Assembly: GCF_009388985.1 (NCBI RefSeq) | Contig: NZ_CP036422.1 | Coordinates: 2,804,501-2,868,500, forward strand | Direction of reading: 5' to 3' | Source: Halioglobus maricola | GTDB lineage: Bacteria > Pseudomonadota > Gammaproteobacteria > Pseudomonadales > Halieaceae | Length of the DNA: 64,000 nucleotides | Part shown: positions 9,196 through 18,431 of the stretch, piece by piece | How positions within the stretch are numbered: position 1 is the stretch's first letter | Layout: every line of letters begins with the position of its first letter | Made by a program: the position numbers and the translations under genes | Notes under the pieces: generated by a model | What the model saw: the letters and a program-made list of their open reading frames with translations, nothing else | Told to the model about the DNA's origin: nothing | Databases searched by the model: none

Positions 9196-9762
9196 TTAAG
9201 ACTTGCTGACTTTGTACTTCCACTGAACAAAGTCATTTGAATAGGCAGTGGTCTCCGCATCGAAGAGCGCTATTTTCTCCCGAAGCGGGCCAAATAATGG
9301 CAGGCCATCCCCGAGCAGTACCGGCACCTGGGTTACACATACTTCATCAATCAAGCCCTGCTGGAGAAACGATGTAATCGTGCCACCGCCATCCACATAC
9401 GCGTGCTTGTGTCCATTCTGTTCCAGCGTTGCCAGTAAAGCGGATATGTCACCAGAGTAGATACGGACCGTATCGGGAAGATTCTCCGGCACCTCGGTAA
9501 CGGTTCGGCTAATGGCGAAGATGGGCATGTCGCCGTAGGGCCATTGCTGCGGAGAAAGATTGAAACTGGCGATCTTCTCCATACATTTGCGCCCCATTAT
9601 CATACAGTCGACAGAGCCGAGATAATGCGCGAAGCCGCCATCTTCAAACGCGGGCCGGCTACCAGATTCAGGATTCGCTGCTGTATCAAGCCAATCTACG
9701 CTGCCATCAGCCGTGGCGATAAACCCATCCACGCTCATAGCAATGTAGGCTGAACATTTCAT
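9196..9762 (-). CDS. RibD C-terminal / dihydrofolate reductase-like protein
   Basis: A 188-residue protein of the RibD-C/DHFR-like superfamily, which uses NADPH to reduce pteridine- or pyrimidine-type substrates. Diagnostic features are A-M-S-V-D-G-F-I-A near residue 8, M-I-M-G-R-K near 54 and the Y-V-D-G-G-G-T nucleotide-binding loop near 122. It is a stand-alone domain without the RibD deaminase, so a role in riboflavin synthesis is not implied. It sits upstream of the DUF2306-like gene on the same strand. Confidence 0.75.
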   Translation of the reverse strand: MKCSAYIAMSVDGFIATADGSVDWLDTAANPESGSRPAFEDGGFAHYLGSVDCMIMGRKCMEKIASFNLSPQQWPYGDMPIFAISRTVTEVPENLPDTVRIYSGDISALLATLEQNGHKHAYVDGGGTITSFLQQGLIDEVCVTQVPVLLGDGLPLFGPLREKIALFDAETTAYSNDFVQWKYKVSKS

Positions 9763-9828
9763 GCTTTAACCCTTAAGCGATAGTGCCTGGGCGACGGCCG
9801 CTAGCTCCGCCCCAGGCAAAAAGGGTAC

Positions 9829-11766
9829 TCAAGGTGTATACCAGATGGGTGAGGTATATGCGCGCTCCTGGTGAATCAGCTTGGCGCCCTCAGGAATTTT
9901 GCTCCCGTAACGCAGCCGGTCATAAACCACCCAGCGGGGCGTGGGTATCTCTATTACTCGCGCGTAATAGAACGCCTTGTGTTTGGGGTTGAAGTCTGGA
10001 TCTGACCAAACTGTGGCGAGCTCGGAAGCACCAATAGTATTGGACCAGTTGGCTGCTTCGAGGTCTACCGTGTTTCCTACCGGGGGTAGGTTACCTTTGG
10101 CGTCCGCTTCACGGTTATCTGACCAGGCTACGTTGTAAACCTTCTCATGGGTCTTCCCTTTGGTATCCATCCATCCCTTTACGATTTGGATGCGGTCCAG
10201 ATTGGCACCTACAGGATCACGCAGGGCATACACCATAAAGCTTGGTGACTCGCCCGCAGCCGCAGGAAGGTCTGAACCCATAGGAACGCCTTTTTCATAG
10301 CCGCGAAACGCGGGGGCCCGGCTACGTAAATCTTCATCGGTAAAATTCCAACCGCCAAAGAAACGAACGGGAATGCGCGGGCCTGTTGTGGCATAGGTTT
10401 CCTTGCGCTCCATCGCATCGAAAATCGCTTCACGCGTGTTCTCGTTCGCCCAAACACCCTGATAGCCTGATGCCGCCAGTTCATATCCCTCGATGGCACC
10501 GAGCTTGGATTCTACAAACGGATGTTCCACGCGCGAGGGAGATGGCTCGGCACTGGTAGACTTGCCAAAGAAATTCTCCTCCTCTGCTGTGGATAGGGCT
10601 GTATGGCTGTCGGTAGCGCCAACCATGCCAAACTTGTATGGATTCGTGCCCAGGGACGTTTCCAGCGCCAGGCCGTTCTTCAAGGCTTCGCGTGCGTACT
10701 CGCGCTGCAACATGTCATCCTGCTTCAACTGGGTAAGATCCAGATTTCCCTTGTCCAGAGTCTCGTAATCGGCAAACTCATCATTGGGGGAAAGGAAGGG
10801 GTGGGTTTCTCCATCACCCTTTATCTGGGTTACCTCATAGAGAGGCTCCCATTTTGCGCGCAACTCCACGTAATTCTTGTCCACCTTGCCGCCCGCATAG
10901 GTATCTGTGAGCGGGAAAAGCCAGCCGTTGGACAGATTGCCGTTATGGGAAATCGCCAGCGCCTGCCCTCCCGTGTTGTCCTCGTAATCTTGCAGCCATG
11001 CGTACAGGTCCAGCGGGTCTGTCGTTCCCAGCGGTGGCTGGGTGGTCAATGGTGTTACCTTTCTGGCCTTGTCGCCACCATCACGCAGAATAACGTTGCG
11101 ATGCAGATTGAAACCCTTGGGTACGGATGTCCATTCGTAGCCAATCAAAGCAGTGAATTGCCCTGGTTCATTGTAGGCATCCGCAGTTTCTGTAATGTCG
11201 TACCAGAGATTGTTGTAAACCTCGGAACCGGGCGAATACTGCTCCACCAGCTCTGCGGGCACCTTCATCTGGGCAAAGTGCGTGATCAGATCAAACGCGG
11301 CTTCGCCGGCGGCCTCGCCGCCTTTCTTGAACCCTTCCGCCCACTCCTTGCCTTTTGGGTTGGCCAGAATGTTGGGCGCACCGCTTTGGATGTCAGTTGC
11401 TATTCCCATCATGTCCGAGTGATCGGTGATCACCAGCCAGTCCAGAGGGCGGCCAAGCTTGACCTGGAGGCCGCCGGACGAAGTGATCTGCTCGCCCCGT
11501 GCGAAGCGATAAGCATCTTCATGGCCCAGAATATTGCCGAATAGGCCAGCATCCAGAGACAAGCCCGTATGGAGGTGAGTTTCACCCCAGTAAACGTTAT
11601 TTGGAAATGAGCGATCCGCGTAAGGTGAATACGCCTTGCCCGGGTAGATCCTTGTCAAAAGATCAGGATCGGGAGATCCAATGTCTTGAGATTGCGCGAG
11701 AACACTGGCAAAGAGTGTGGCAGACGCCAGCATAACGACCGTTGAACGTTTACGATTGAAGTACAT
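9829..11766 (-). CDS. secreted DUF3604 protein with PHP-like metal motifs
   Basis: A 645-residue protein with an N-terminal signal peptide (about 25 residues, ending V-L-A-Q-S). G-E-T-H-L-H-T-G at 61-68 and W-L-V-I-T-D-H-S-D at 110-118 form HxH and DH motifs like those of PHP-type metallophosphoesterases and are hallmarks of DUF3604. A later G-A-T-D-S-H-T block supplies further likely metal ligands. The predicted location is periplasmic or surface. It is transcribed alone, divergent from the gene at 12058. DUF3604 has no settled biochemical role; hydrolytic activity is inferred from the metal motifs. Confidence 0.8.
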   Translation of the reverse strand: MYFNRKRSTVVMLASATLFASVLAQSQDIGSPDPDLLTRIYPGKAYSPYADRSFPNNVYWGETHLHTGLSLDAGLFGNILGHEDAYRFARGEQITSSGGLQVKLGRPLDWLVITDHSDMMGIATDIQSGAPNILANPKGKEWAEGFKKGGEAAGEAAFDLITHFAQMKVPAELVEQYSPGSEVYNNLWYDITETADAYNEPGQFTALIGYEWTSVPKGFNLHRNVILRDGGDKARKVTPLTTQPPLGTTDPLDLYAWLQDYEDNTGGQALAISHNGNLSNGWLFPLTDTYAGGKVDKNYVELRAKWEPLYEVTQIKGDGETHPFLSPNDEFADYETLDKGNLDLTQLKQDDMLQREYAREALKNGLALETSLGTNPYKFGMVGATDSHTALSTAEEENFFGKSTSAEPSPSRVEHPFVESKLGAIEGYELAASGYQGVWANENTREAIFDAMERKETYATTGPRIPVRFFGGWNFTDEDLRSRAPAFRGYEKGVPMGSDLPAAAGESPSFMVYALRDPVGANLDRIQIVKGWMDTKGKTHEKVYNVAWSDNREADAKGNLPPVGNTVDLEAANWSNTIGASELATVWSDPDFNPKHKAFYYARVIEIPTPRWVVYDRLRYGSKIPEGAKLIHQERAYTSPIWYTP

Positions 11767-12057
11767 TAAATCTATCCTCTACCTGCATTTAAGCTATTCC
11801 TGGGAAACCGCTGCTGCGATGTGCTCAGCCCAGTTGAATAGCGACTACTTAACTCTAGCCTGCCGGCGCAGTATTACAAGTGCACGACCCGTTTCGTGCG
11901 CACAAAAAAGTTCACATCGTTCGTTCGAGATCTCACCGTTTGCGGTATAAGCACGCTTTCGATTGATCCGGAACCGCATTCCCGCTGCAAACGTCCGCAC
12001 TGGCCCGGAACTTGCCGTTCTATCATTTCCGAGTAAAACTATAACTTTCGTTCCATA

Positions 12058-12729
12058 GTGGACCGGCTGACTAGCGTTAGCGCAAACGAGATTCGATGCA
12101 TGATTGATGACGAACCAGCTTCAGGCGAAGTTAGCTCAGGCGCGGCTCACTCCCTCTTACGCGCCGAGCACCACATAATTCGCCTGACCTTCTGGCAGAC
12201 CATCCTCTCGGTCGTCGGTATCGTGATTGCGGTGCTCGCCCTCTATGCGGCGCTGACAGAATCTGCTGCAGTTCGCGAGCAGACCGCCGCGGCCGTCTGG
12301 CCGTTTGTGCAGCTGATGGTTGAAGATTACGACAAAGGTGAAGAAGCAGGATTCTCGTTATCATTCACGAATGCCGGTGTTGGTCCAGCAAAGATGCAGG
12401 ATGTGCGCGTTAGTATTGATGGCAAAGTCACACGTAACTGGTCCGAACTAGTTGCCAGCGTAGATGGGGAAGCGGGCGCCGCGGTCAACCGAAACTTTAT
12501 TAGTGACCGTGTCATTCGAGCCGATGAAACAGTTGTCATGTTGAGTACAAACAATGCGGATCTGGCGCGAAAACTGATGGGTGCCGTCACCAAGCCGAGA
12601 GGCGTAGTCACTTTTTGCTACTGCTCGATATTCGATGAGTGCTGGCTTGCAGATAGCCGCAAAGAACGGCAGGCAGTGGAATTAGTCGAAGCCTGTCCGG
12701 ATTTTGGCGAAGAGACTTATATCAACTAG
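12058..12729 (+). CDS. single-pass membrane protein, unrecognised
   Basis: A protein of 223 residues from a GTG at 12058, or 209 from the ATG at 12100; neither has a strong ribosome site. One transmembrane helix (roughly residues 46-68) is followed by a beta-rich domain of about 140 residues. The pattern F-S-L-S-F-T-N-A-G-V-G-P-A resembles the N-x-G-x-G-P-A motif of small membrane-anchored bacterial proteins of unknown function. Topology would place the C-terminal domain on one face of the inner membrane. No neighbour suggests a role. Confidence 0.55.
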   Translation: MDRLTSVSANEIRCMIDDEPASGEVSSGAAHSLLRAEHHIIRLTFWQTILSVVGIVIAVLALYAALTESAAVREQTAAAVWPFVQLMVEDYDKGEEAGFSLSFTNAGVGPAKMQDVRVSIDGKVTRNWSELVASVDGEAGAAVNRNFISDRVIRADETVVMLSTNNADLARKLMGAVTKPRGVVTFCYCSIFDECWLADSRKERQAVELVEACPDFGEETYIN

Positions 12730-12822
12730 CTGAAGCAAACTCAGGTGAAAGACCTTCGGCCCTGCCTGATGATGGACAGTGGTCTATGCTTGGTCGATAT
12801 CTAACGGAAAAGGGAAGGCGTA

Positions 12823-13116
12823 ATGACGGCGTATGTAATAGCGAATTATCGAATCACAAATGCGGAAGCCTATGAGGCATACCCTCCAGCGGTGACGGCA
12901 ACGTTACTTGCTTGCGATGCCGAGGTACTGGTCGCAGACTACAAAAGCGAAGTAATGGAAGGTAAAGCTTCGAGCGTAAGTATCGTACTGAGATTTCCCA
13001 GTAAAGAAGCCGCGAAAGCGTGGTACAACTCTAGCGAATATCAAGAGATCGTTCACCACCGAACCGACAACAGCGAGGGATTCATTCTAATTGCTGACGG
13101 ATTCATGGCTCCATGA
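12823..13116 (+). CDS. DUF1330 family protein
   Basis: A 97-residue protein of the dimeric alpha/beta-barrel type. It starts Y-V-I-A-N-Y-R-I-T-N and has the F-P-S-K-E-A-A-K-A-W-Y block followed by S-x-E-Y-Q, which are DUF1330 hallmarks. AAGGGAAGG before the ATG is a good ribosome site. The family is widespread and has no assigned reaction. It lies just upstream of an AraC-family regulator on the same strand, but an 82-base gap argues against tight coupling. Confidence 0.8.
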   Translation: MTAYVIANYRITNAEAYEAYPPAVTATLLACDAEVLVADYKSEVMEGKASSVSIVLRFPSKEAAKAWYNSSEYQEIVHHRTDNSEGFILIADGFMAP

Positions 13117-13198
13117 TAGGTCAATAACAGTTAGCCCAGTTTTTGACCTATCCCATTGAATCTACGCGCTTGTCGTTGTTAATCTGACCTCACCCAAT

Positions 13199-14230
13199 GT
13201 GAGCCATGAAATGACCAAGCTAAACCTGCCGGAACAATCCGTTTTAGGAACACTCATTCTGCCGGTCGCCGAAGTCCTGGAACTGCGGGGGATCAGCGCA
13301 AAGCCATTGATAGAGTCCGTTGGAATCGACCCTGCTCGACTATCTCACCCTGACTATCGTGTGCCTGGCGCCCAGTTTCACCAACTTCTCAAGCTATGCG
13401 TAGAACAGACCAACGACGAAGCCATAGGCCTGGCTTGCGCGGAGGTTATGCAGCCACAGGCTCTACATGGACTTGGGCTTGCCTGGCTCGCCAGCGATAC
13501 GGTGTACGATGGCTTGCGCCGACTCGTGCGATTCGCTCGCATCATTGCTTCGATTGCACGGCTCCATATTGAAGAGGAAGATGATCTCGTTCTTCTTCAT
13601 TTGCAAAGAACCACCGACGCAGACGAATCTTCACCTACCGGCAGAGACTACGGTATCGCACTGGTTGTTCGAATGTGCCAGCTCAACCTCGGGCAGTTTA
13701 TTTCCCCTTATCTCATAGAAATAGAACGGCCCGCCCCGGAATCCCCTGGCACATGGGAATCGAAGCTTGCATGTCGGGTAAAATTTAATGCCTCTCGCAC
13801 CTGCATTAGTTGGGTGCGTGCAGACATCGAAAGCCAGATCGTGACCGGTGATCCTGCCCTTGCCCGAGTGAATGATGAACAAGCTGAGGCGCTGATAAAA
13901 GACTACACCGACGAAAGCCTGTCTAAACAGGTAGTGGACAAAATTCTATTGCGACTTCCTGATGGCCCTCCTGAGCAGGGCCTTATCGCTCAGGATTTGT
14001 GCATGAGCAATAGAACTTTGCAGCGAAAGCTGAAGCAAGAAGACGTCAATTACAGCGACCTTCTCCAGGATTGTCGCATGCGATTGGCCAAAAAATACCT
14101 CCGCCAACACGGCCGCTCCGTATCGGAAACCTCATATATGCTCGGATTTGCCGAGCCAAGTGCTTTCAATCGAGCTTTCAAGCGGTGGACGACAATGACG
14201 CCAGCCCAGTTCAGGAGCCATGGAGACTAA
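13199..14230 (+). CDS. AraC-family transcriptional regulator
   Basis: A 343-residue regulator with a GTG start; an ATG at 13211 is equally possible. The N-terminal part (about residues 20-210) fits the Arabinose_bd/OruR-type ligand domain. The C-terminal 100 residues hold two helix-turn-helix motifs, including C-M-S-N-R-T-L-Q-R-K-L and the closing F-A-E-P-S-A-F-N-R-A-F-K-R-W block typical of AraC. Such regulators often sit beside the catabolic genes they control. Here the nearest candidates are DUF1330 upstream or the island starting downstream, but no operator is evident. Confidence 0.85.
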   Translation: MSHEMTKLNLPEQSVLGTLILPVAEVLELRGISAKPLIESVGIDPARLSHPDYRVPGAQFHQLLKLCVEQTNDEAIGLACAEVMQPQALHGLGLAWLASDTVYDGLRRLVRFARIIASIARLHIEEEDDLVLLHLQRTTDADESSPTGRDYGIALVVRMCQLNLGQFISPYLIEIERPAPESPGTWESKLACRVKFNASRTCISWVRADIESQIVTGDPALARVNDEQAEALIKDYTDESLSKQVVDKILLRLPDGPPEQGLIAQDLCMSNRTLQRKLKQEDVNYSDLLQDCRMRLAKKYLRQHGRSVSETSYMLGFAEPSAFNRAFKRWTTMTPAQFRSHGD

Positions 14231-14233
14231 GCC

Positions 14234-14539
14234 CTAAAGCTCCAGCAGCGCAGCGTTCAATCGGTCCTTGGCCGCCTTTAATCGTAATTCATACTGCTCG
14301 ACGGAGAGAAAATTGTTCTCCGCCAGATGCTTGGCTTTAAAGAGGGCGAAGATACACGTTAGCATCTCCCTGACGTCGTCAGGATTCACCTGTTCCAATC
14401 GCCTGACGTCTACGGTACTCATGATCTTCCCCAGTAGATCGTCGAACACGCAGGAAGCACCTTCGCGATCAAAGCTCTCTTCCTCGATGAACTGAAGAAG
14501 CGTTTGCCGCTCATCAGCTTGCAGGTCCACAGTGAACAT
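14234..14539 (-). CDS. small soluble protein, unrecognised
   Basis: A 101-residue, mostly helical and acidic protein with an ATG start. I recognise no motif. It ends three bases past the stop of the convergent AraC regulator and lies downstream of the nitrilase/VOC operon with a 137-base gap. The codon use looks like a genuine gene and no competing frame is convincing. No function is proposed. Confidence 0.5.
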   Translation of the reverse strand: MFTVDLQADERQTLLQFIEEESFDREGASCVFDDLLGKIMSTVDVRRLEQVNPDDVREMLTCIFALFKAKHLAENNFLSVEQYELRLKAAKDRLNAALLEL

Positions 14540-14676
14540 AGTTTATCTAGCGCCAGCACTGGTTTTTCAGGGATACGTGTGTTCACACGATAGAGAAAAC
14601 CACACAGCAAAGTCATGGCTGAACACGCCAGATTCATGACTGCATACGACAGTAGAAGGAATGCTTACAACAGTTC

Positions 14677-15339
14677 TTACTTGCCCTGTTGCAGCCAGAC
14701 ATCCCAACGCTGCTCAGGGGACTGGTGCCAGGTGTATCGTGCTAGCCGCCCACCTGAATTCAACCAGAACGCGGCATCTTCCGTGTACTGGCCACCGATA
14801 AACTGCCATCGCTCACAGGGAGTTATGCTGCCTGCTGGATTCTGCAAATCTTCTGTGCCCAATAGATGTACTGCGCGCCGACTTATATCGGGTAGAAGCA
14901 GGGTATCGAGCTCCTGTGGGCTGCCGATGGAAGGAACGAGCACCTGTCCCGCGCCCCTTGCTGCCGCGAGCTCGGCGATCACGGATCCGGTGAATATGCG
15001 CATCAATGGGTAGCCTACAAGCTCACTCCCCAGCGGGGTAAAGTCTTCCACATTGCCATCAATCTCACGGCAGCCGCACCAACCACTGTTTACATCCAGG
15101 CGATAGCGCGCGCGAATGGGATTTGCACCATCGGCCTGCCAATCGACGTCAAATTCTGAAAGTTGGCCCCGTACGACCCGCGCAGCAACGCGTATGGCAA
15201 TACCTGGTGCAGCGCGCTCACTGGCGATCGCCAGCGCACCCTCATCCAGCCGGGTAACACTCCATGTTTCCTTGACAGGCACGGGCTCATCGTTAAGTAG
15301 ATACAAATAGCTGCCAATGCCCTCTTCCAATTGCCACAT
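14677..15339 (-). CDS. island protein, unrecognised, beta-rich
   Basis: A 220-residue soluble protein with no recognised family. Alternating polar and hydrophobic residues suggest an all-beta, possibly lipocalin-like fold; this is a guess. Its ATG overlaps the stop of the upstream VOC gene (ATGA), which itself overlaps the nitrilase gene, so the three are translationally coupled. That context makes it part of the nitrilase operon. A small-molecule-binding or accessory role would fit, but nothing catalytic is visible. Confidence 0.55.
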   Translation of the reverse strand: MWQLEEGIGSYLYLLNDEPVPVKETWSVTRLDEGALAIASERAAPGIAIRVAARVVRGQLSEFDVDWQADGANPIRARYRLDVNSGWCGCREIDGNVEDFTPLGSELVGYPLMRIFTGSVIAELAAARGAGQVLVPSIGSPQELDTLLLPDISRRAVHLLGTEDLQNPAGSITPCERWQFIGGQYTEDAAFWLNSGGRLARYTWHQSPEQRWDVWLQQGK

Positions 15340-15797
15340 CAGCGCTGCGATTCCTGGATCAACTCCACCAGCTGACCGCCGGTGGTATTGGGATCGAGAT
15401 AAACCATCAATTTCTCGCCGGTAGAGATCACGCCGTCCGGCGTCACATACCCAGGCCGGACACCGGCCTCAGCGAGCACGGCTACAGCGGCGTGAATGTC
15501 GCTGACACACCAGGCGATATGGTTGATGCCTCCCCCTCCGCTTGGGCTGGCAAATAGCAGTTCTCTAAATTTCTCACTACAAGGCTGAATATACTCAAAG
15601 GCCAGGCCACCCACTTCAAAGAAAGCAAAACGCGTTTCCGCCGGCTGGTCCGGTGATGGCACCTGACGAATGCTGCCCGGCTTGATGCCATACAGTCGCA
15701 TCGCTTCCGTCAAAGCCCCCTGCAAGTCCTCAACCACGTATCCCACGTGCGCAGGGCAAAGGATGTAGTCGCACAGTAGTTGGCGGACATCGTTCAT
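15339..15797 (-). CDS. VOC/glyoxalase-family protein
   Basis: A 152-residue vicinal-oxygen-chelate protein close to methylmalonyl-CoA epimerase in layout. It has two beta-alpha-beta-beta-beta modules, with H-V-G-Y-V-V-E-D at residues 17-24, I-N-H-I-A-W near 90 and G-x-L-V-E-L-I near the C-terminus supplying the metal-binding His/His/Glu set. VOC proteins isomerise, open or epimerise substrates through a bound metal. It is coupled by 4-base overlaps to the nitrilase upstream and the unknown gene downstream. The exact reaction is open. Confidence 0.8.
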   Translation of the reverse strand: MNDVRQLLCDYILCPAHVGYVVEDLQGALTEAMRLYGIKPGSIRQVPSPDQPAETRFAFFEVGGLAFEYIQPCSEKFRELLFASPSGGGGINHIAWCVSDIHAAVAVLAEAGVRPGYVTPDGVISTGEKLMVYLDPNTTGGQLVELIQESQR

Positions 15798-17506
15798 TCC
15801 GCGAGCTCCGCAACAATACCGCCACTCAAATGCCAGGGACGATCGGCGATCAGGTCCGTTTGCTCGGACATCAGTTTGTTGGCTGCCGCGCCCAAATTCA
15901 GCTGCACTTCTGTCACGCTCGCTCGCACCCGGGTAATCAGGGGTTGATTGATATAGCCGTCAAAACTTCGTTCTCGCCACGAGGTCATCAGGGTAAAGTC
16001 GGCGGTAAGGTTCGCTATCTGGCCGTGCTCGCTGCTGTAGACGACACACATCCGATTCTCTGCTGCTCGGCTGGGCAATGCCCATGCGGCCTCCCAATCA
16101 GGATGTGGCACGCCAGGCACGAGGAGCAAGTGCGCACCCTTGATCGCCGCAAGCTTCGCGATTTCCGGGTAGCGCATGTCATCGGCAGTGCAGATACATA
16201 CCCTGCCCCACTCGACTTCGCAAAACTTGAATTCATCGGCCAGACTCAGCCCGGGAAGACGGGCATTAGCGTGAAGCTGATCCTGCCGAAACACCAGGCC
16301 ATCAGCACCTACCAGCACCGCAGCAAGGGCACTGCCGCCTGCCGCGGGCAAAGGGAGCGATGTGCAAAGCAAGAGATCACGGCGTTCCTGTAACGATGCT
16401 GCGAGCGCGTCGATAACATCAACAGCAAAATCTACCTCTTCCCAGGACAGGCAGAACATTTCAGGCAAAACAGCCACGCGCGTTTCGCTGGAGATCCTGC
16501 TGATAAGGTCCGGGAGTTCCGCTAGTGCCGCTTTACCGGAGGACGAGGGCACCAGGGTTGCCACCTGTGCGCTGGCCACGGGCTCTGTCGCCTGTGCCTG
16601 CTCCGGTGCTTCCGCGATCTCTGTGTATATCTCTGGCCGCCTACTGGCAACGATGTCAGTGCCGTCTTCACGTCGCTTGTCGAGCGCCTGCTCCAACTCG
16701 ATATCGGCCCAGACTACCGCTTCCTCATCACGAGGCCCGCGCGCTAACACCTCTCCTGCCGGGGAGACAATCTGGCTCTCACCGGCTCCGTACAAAAACT
16801 TCACCGGGATATGCGTTTCTGCGCTCACCGCTTCCAGTACATTGGCTGGTATGAGTGGCCCCACCTTGTTTGCAGCCACCAGAAAGCAACGGTTCTCAGG
16901 TGCCCGGGCCGGCACGTGCAGGCTGGCCTCATCCAGGGCAAAGGAATTCAGTGAGTCACAAAATAACTGTACGCCCCGCAGTGCGAGGCAGCGCGGAGTC
17001 TCGAAAGTTACCCCATCGCGGCAGGGGAAAATCCCTACCTTGCCAAAAGGCGCATCAACCACATCGCCCACCGTGTCGGCACGCGTAAACCAGGTATTCT
17101 CATGCCCCATCAATGTCTGCTTGTCAGCGCGCGCGAGGCGCGCACCACAGGGGCTATACATCAACGAAGTTACCGTGATCAAACCATCGGTATTGCGCAG
17201 CGAAACATTGATCACGATATAGCAATCGTGTTGCCGGGCACGCGCGGCAACGGCTTCGAGAAAACTGCCTTCAAGCTCCACCGCTACACGCCAGGCGTGG
17301 TCGGCGTCCTCATACCAGGAGATATGGTTACAGAATTCTGGCAGCACCATCACATCCGGACAGTGGACCGCTGCCTCGTCGATCATACGCAAGCACGTGA
17401 CCAGGTTTTCACCGACATCCGTGCCGCTCGCGAACTGCAGAGCAGCTACTCTCGTCTTGCCTTCACTCACCTTTTGATGATCTCTTTCGTTGTTAGCATT
17501 TTGCAT
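15794..17506 (-). CDS. tandem-domain nitrilase-superfamily amidase
   Basis: A 570-residue protein made of two carbon-nitrogen hydrolase domains. The first (about 18-290) has a complete Glu-Lys-Cys triad: E57 in V-L-P-E-F-C-N, K129 in A-D-K-Q-T and C162 in F-P-C-R-D-G. The second (about 315-550) keeps a glutamate (E349) but lacks the lysine and has alanine (441) where the cysteine should be, so it is probably inactive. The family hydrolyses amides, carbamoyl compounds or nitriles. It heads a minus-strand operon with VOC and unknown genes, divergent from the epimerase/SDR/RCCR operon. A paralogue with the same layout is at 30645. Confidence 0.85.
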   Translation of the reverse strand: MQNANNERDHQKVSEGKTRVAALQFASGTDVGENLVTCLRMIDEAAVHCPDVMVLPEFCNHISWYEDADHAWRVAVELEGSFLEAVAARARQHDCYIVINVSLRNTDGLITVTSLMYSPCGARLARADKQTLMGHENTWFTRADTVGDVVDAPFGKVGIFPCRDGVTFETPRCLALRGVQLFCDSLNSFALDEASLHVPARAPENRCFLVAANKVGPLIPANVLEAVSAETHIPVKFLYGAGESQIVSPAGEVLARGPRDEEAVVWADIELEQALDKRREDGTDIVASRRPEIYTEIAEAPEQAQATEPVASAQVATLVPSSSGKAALAELPDLISRISSETRVAVLPEMFCLSWEEVDFAVDVIDALAASLQERRDLLLCTSLPLPAAGGSALAAVLVGADGLVFRQDQLHANARLPGLSLADEFKFCEVEWGRVCICTADDMRYPEIAKLAAIKGAHLLLVPGVPHPDWEAAWALPSRAAENRMCVVYSSEHGQIANLTADFTLMTSWRERSFDGYINQPLITRVRASVTEVQLNLGAAANKLMSEQTDLIADRPWHLSGGIVAELAE

Positions 17507-17579
17507 TAATGATATGGTTTTAAGTCATTATAAACAGAAAAACACGCTCGCCGCACAGCGAGATATCAAAGGGTGATAG
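17507..17579. promoter_or_regulatory. divergent promoter region with two inverted repeats
   Basis: The 73 bases between the divergent nitrilase and epimerase genes hold TAATGA-N12-TCATTA (about 17507-17530) and TATCA-AAGGG-TGATA (about 17564-17578), the latter next to the epimerase ribosome site. TATAAA at 17529-17534 is a possible -10 for the rightward operon. No TTGAY-type palindrome like those at 22.9-37.9 kb is present, so a different regulator may act here. Confidence 0.4.
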
Positions 17580-18431
17580 ATGCACATTTTTGTCCTCGGC
17601 ATGGGTCATGTCGGCAAGGCGCTGGCGGCCCAGTTACGCGCTTCAGGCCACCGTGTTACCGGTTCGACAACCACACCAGGCAAGGTAGACGGCCTACTGG
17701 ACCATGCGGATGATGTTGTCGTCCTGAAGGGTTCCGAAACTGAGAAACTCCATGCGGCAGCCGCTGGCTGCGATGCCATCATCGTCACTGTGGCACCGGA
17801 CGTAAAGAAAACCAAAACGATTGAAGAGCGTCACGAGCACTACCACGAAGTACTGGTAAAGAGCTGCCACAGCGCAAGATTGGCATGTCCGCACGTCATT
17901 TTTCTCTCGTCTTTCTCGGTGTATGGAGATGGCGGCAACGAGGAAGGCCCCGTGTCCGAAACAACGCCCACAGCCAACAAGGAGGAACCTTCTTCTCGCT
18001 ACTACCAGGAGGCGGAACAGGAGGTATTGAGCAACACTGAGGGCTGCGTCCTGCGTTTCCCTGATATGTATGGTGCACCGGGTGACCTGAGCTTCGAGGA
18101 ACGCGTGGCGCTGTGCCACCAGTACTTTGGTGGCAAGGCCATTTTCAGCGCCGATGCCCCGCTGTACGCCATTCACTTTGAAGATGTCGTCAACGCTGTA
18201 CGCCATGCGCTGGTGGAGAACCTCAGGGGTGTGTTCAATGTGTGCGACAACGACAACATCCCCCACTCCAACAAAGAGGTGTTTGACGCGATCTGTGTTG
18301 CCGCAGAAATGGCGCCGCTCGAATTCCTCGACCAGATCAAGGCCCCGCTCAAGAAAATCTCGGCGGCCAGGATCTATGCCACTGGCTACAAGGTCAGCCA
18401 CGCTGATCCCAACGCACACTTGTTCCAATGA
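17580..18431 (+). CDS. NAD-dependent epimerase/dehydratase-like protein
   Basis: A 283-residue extended-SDR-like protein. The Rossmann motif is V-L-G-M-G-H-V-G-K-A near residue 5, S-S-F-S-V-Y-G-D lies near 113 and a conserved tyrosine pair, S-R-Y-Y, near 140. The usual Y-x-x-x-K is replaced by Y-Y-Q-E-A-E, so whether it is an active oxidoreductase is uncertain. It has a good ribosome site (AAAGGG). Its stop overlaps the ATG of the following SDR by four bases. First gene of the rightward operon (epimerase-SDR-RCCR-like-MFS). Confidence 0.7.
   Translation: MHIFVLGMGHVGKALAAQLRASGHRVTGSTTTPGKVDGLLDHADDVVVLKGSETEKLHAAAAGCDAIIVTVAPDVKKTKTIEERHEHYHEVLVKSCHSARLACPHVIFLSSFSVYGDGGNEEGPVSETTPTANKEEPSSRYYQEAEQEVLSNTEGCVLRFPDMYGAPGDLSFEERVALCHQYFGGKAIFSADAPLYAIHFEDVVNAVRHALVENLRGVFNVCDNDNIPHSNKEVFDAICVAAEMAPLEFLDQIKAPLKKISAARIYATGYKVSHADPNAHLFQ

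Noticed and set aside
10603-11544. 313-codon open frame antisense to the DUF3604 gene
   Set aside because: No recognisable protein, no ribosome site, and it lies entirely opposite a convincing gene; such long shadows are usual in GC-rich coding DNA.
17564-17578. TATCA-N5-TGATA as another FNR-type site
   Set aside because: The half-sites face outward relative to TTGAY-N4-RTCAA and it overlaps the ribosome-binding region; kept only as an unassigned inverted repeat.
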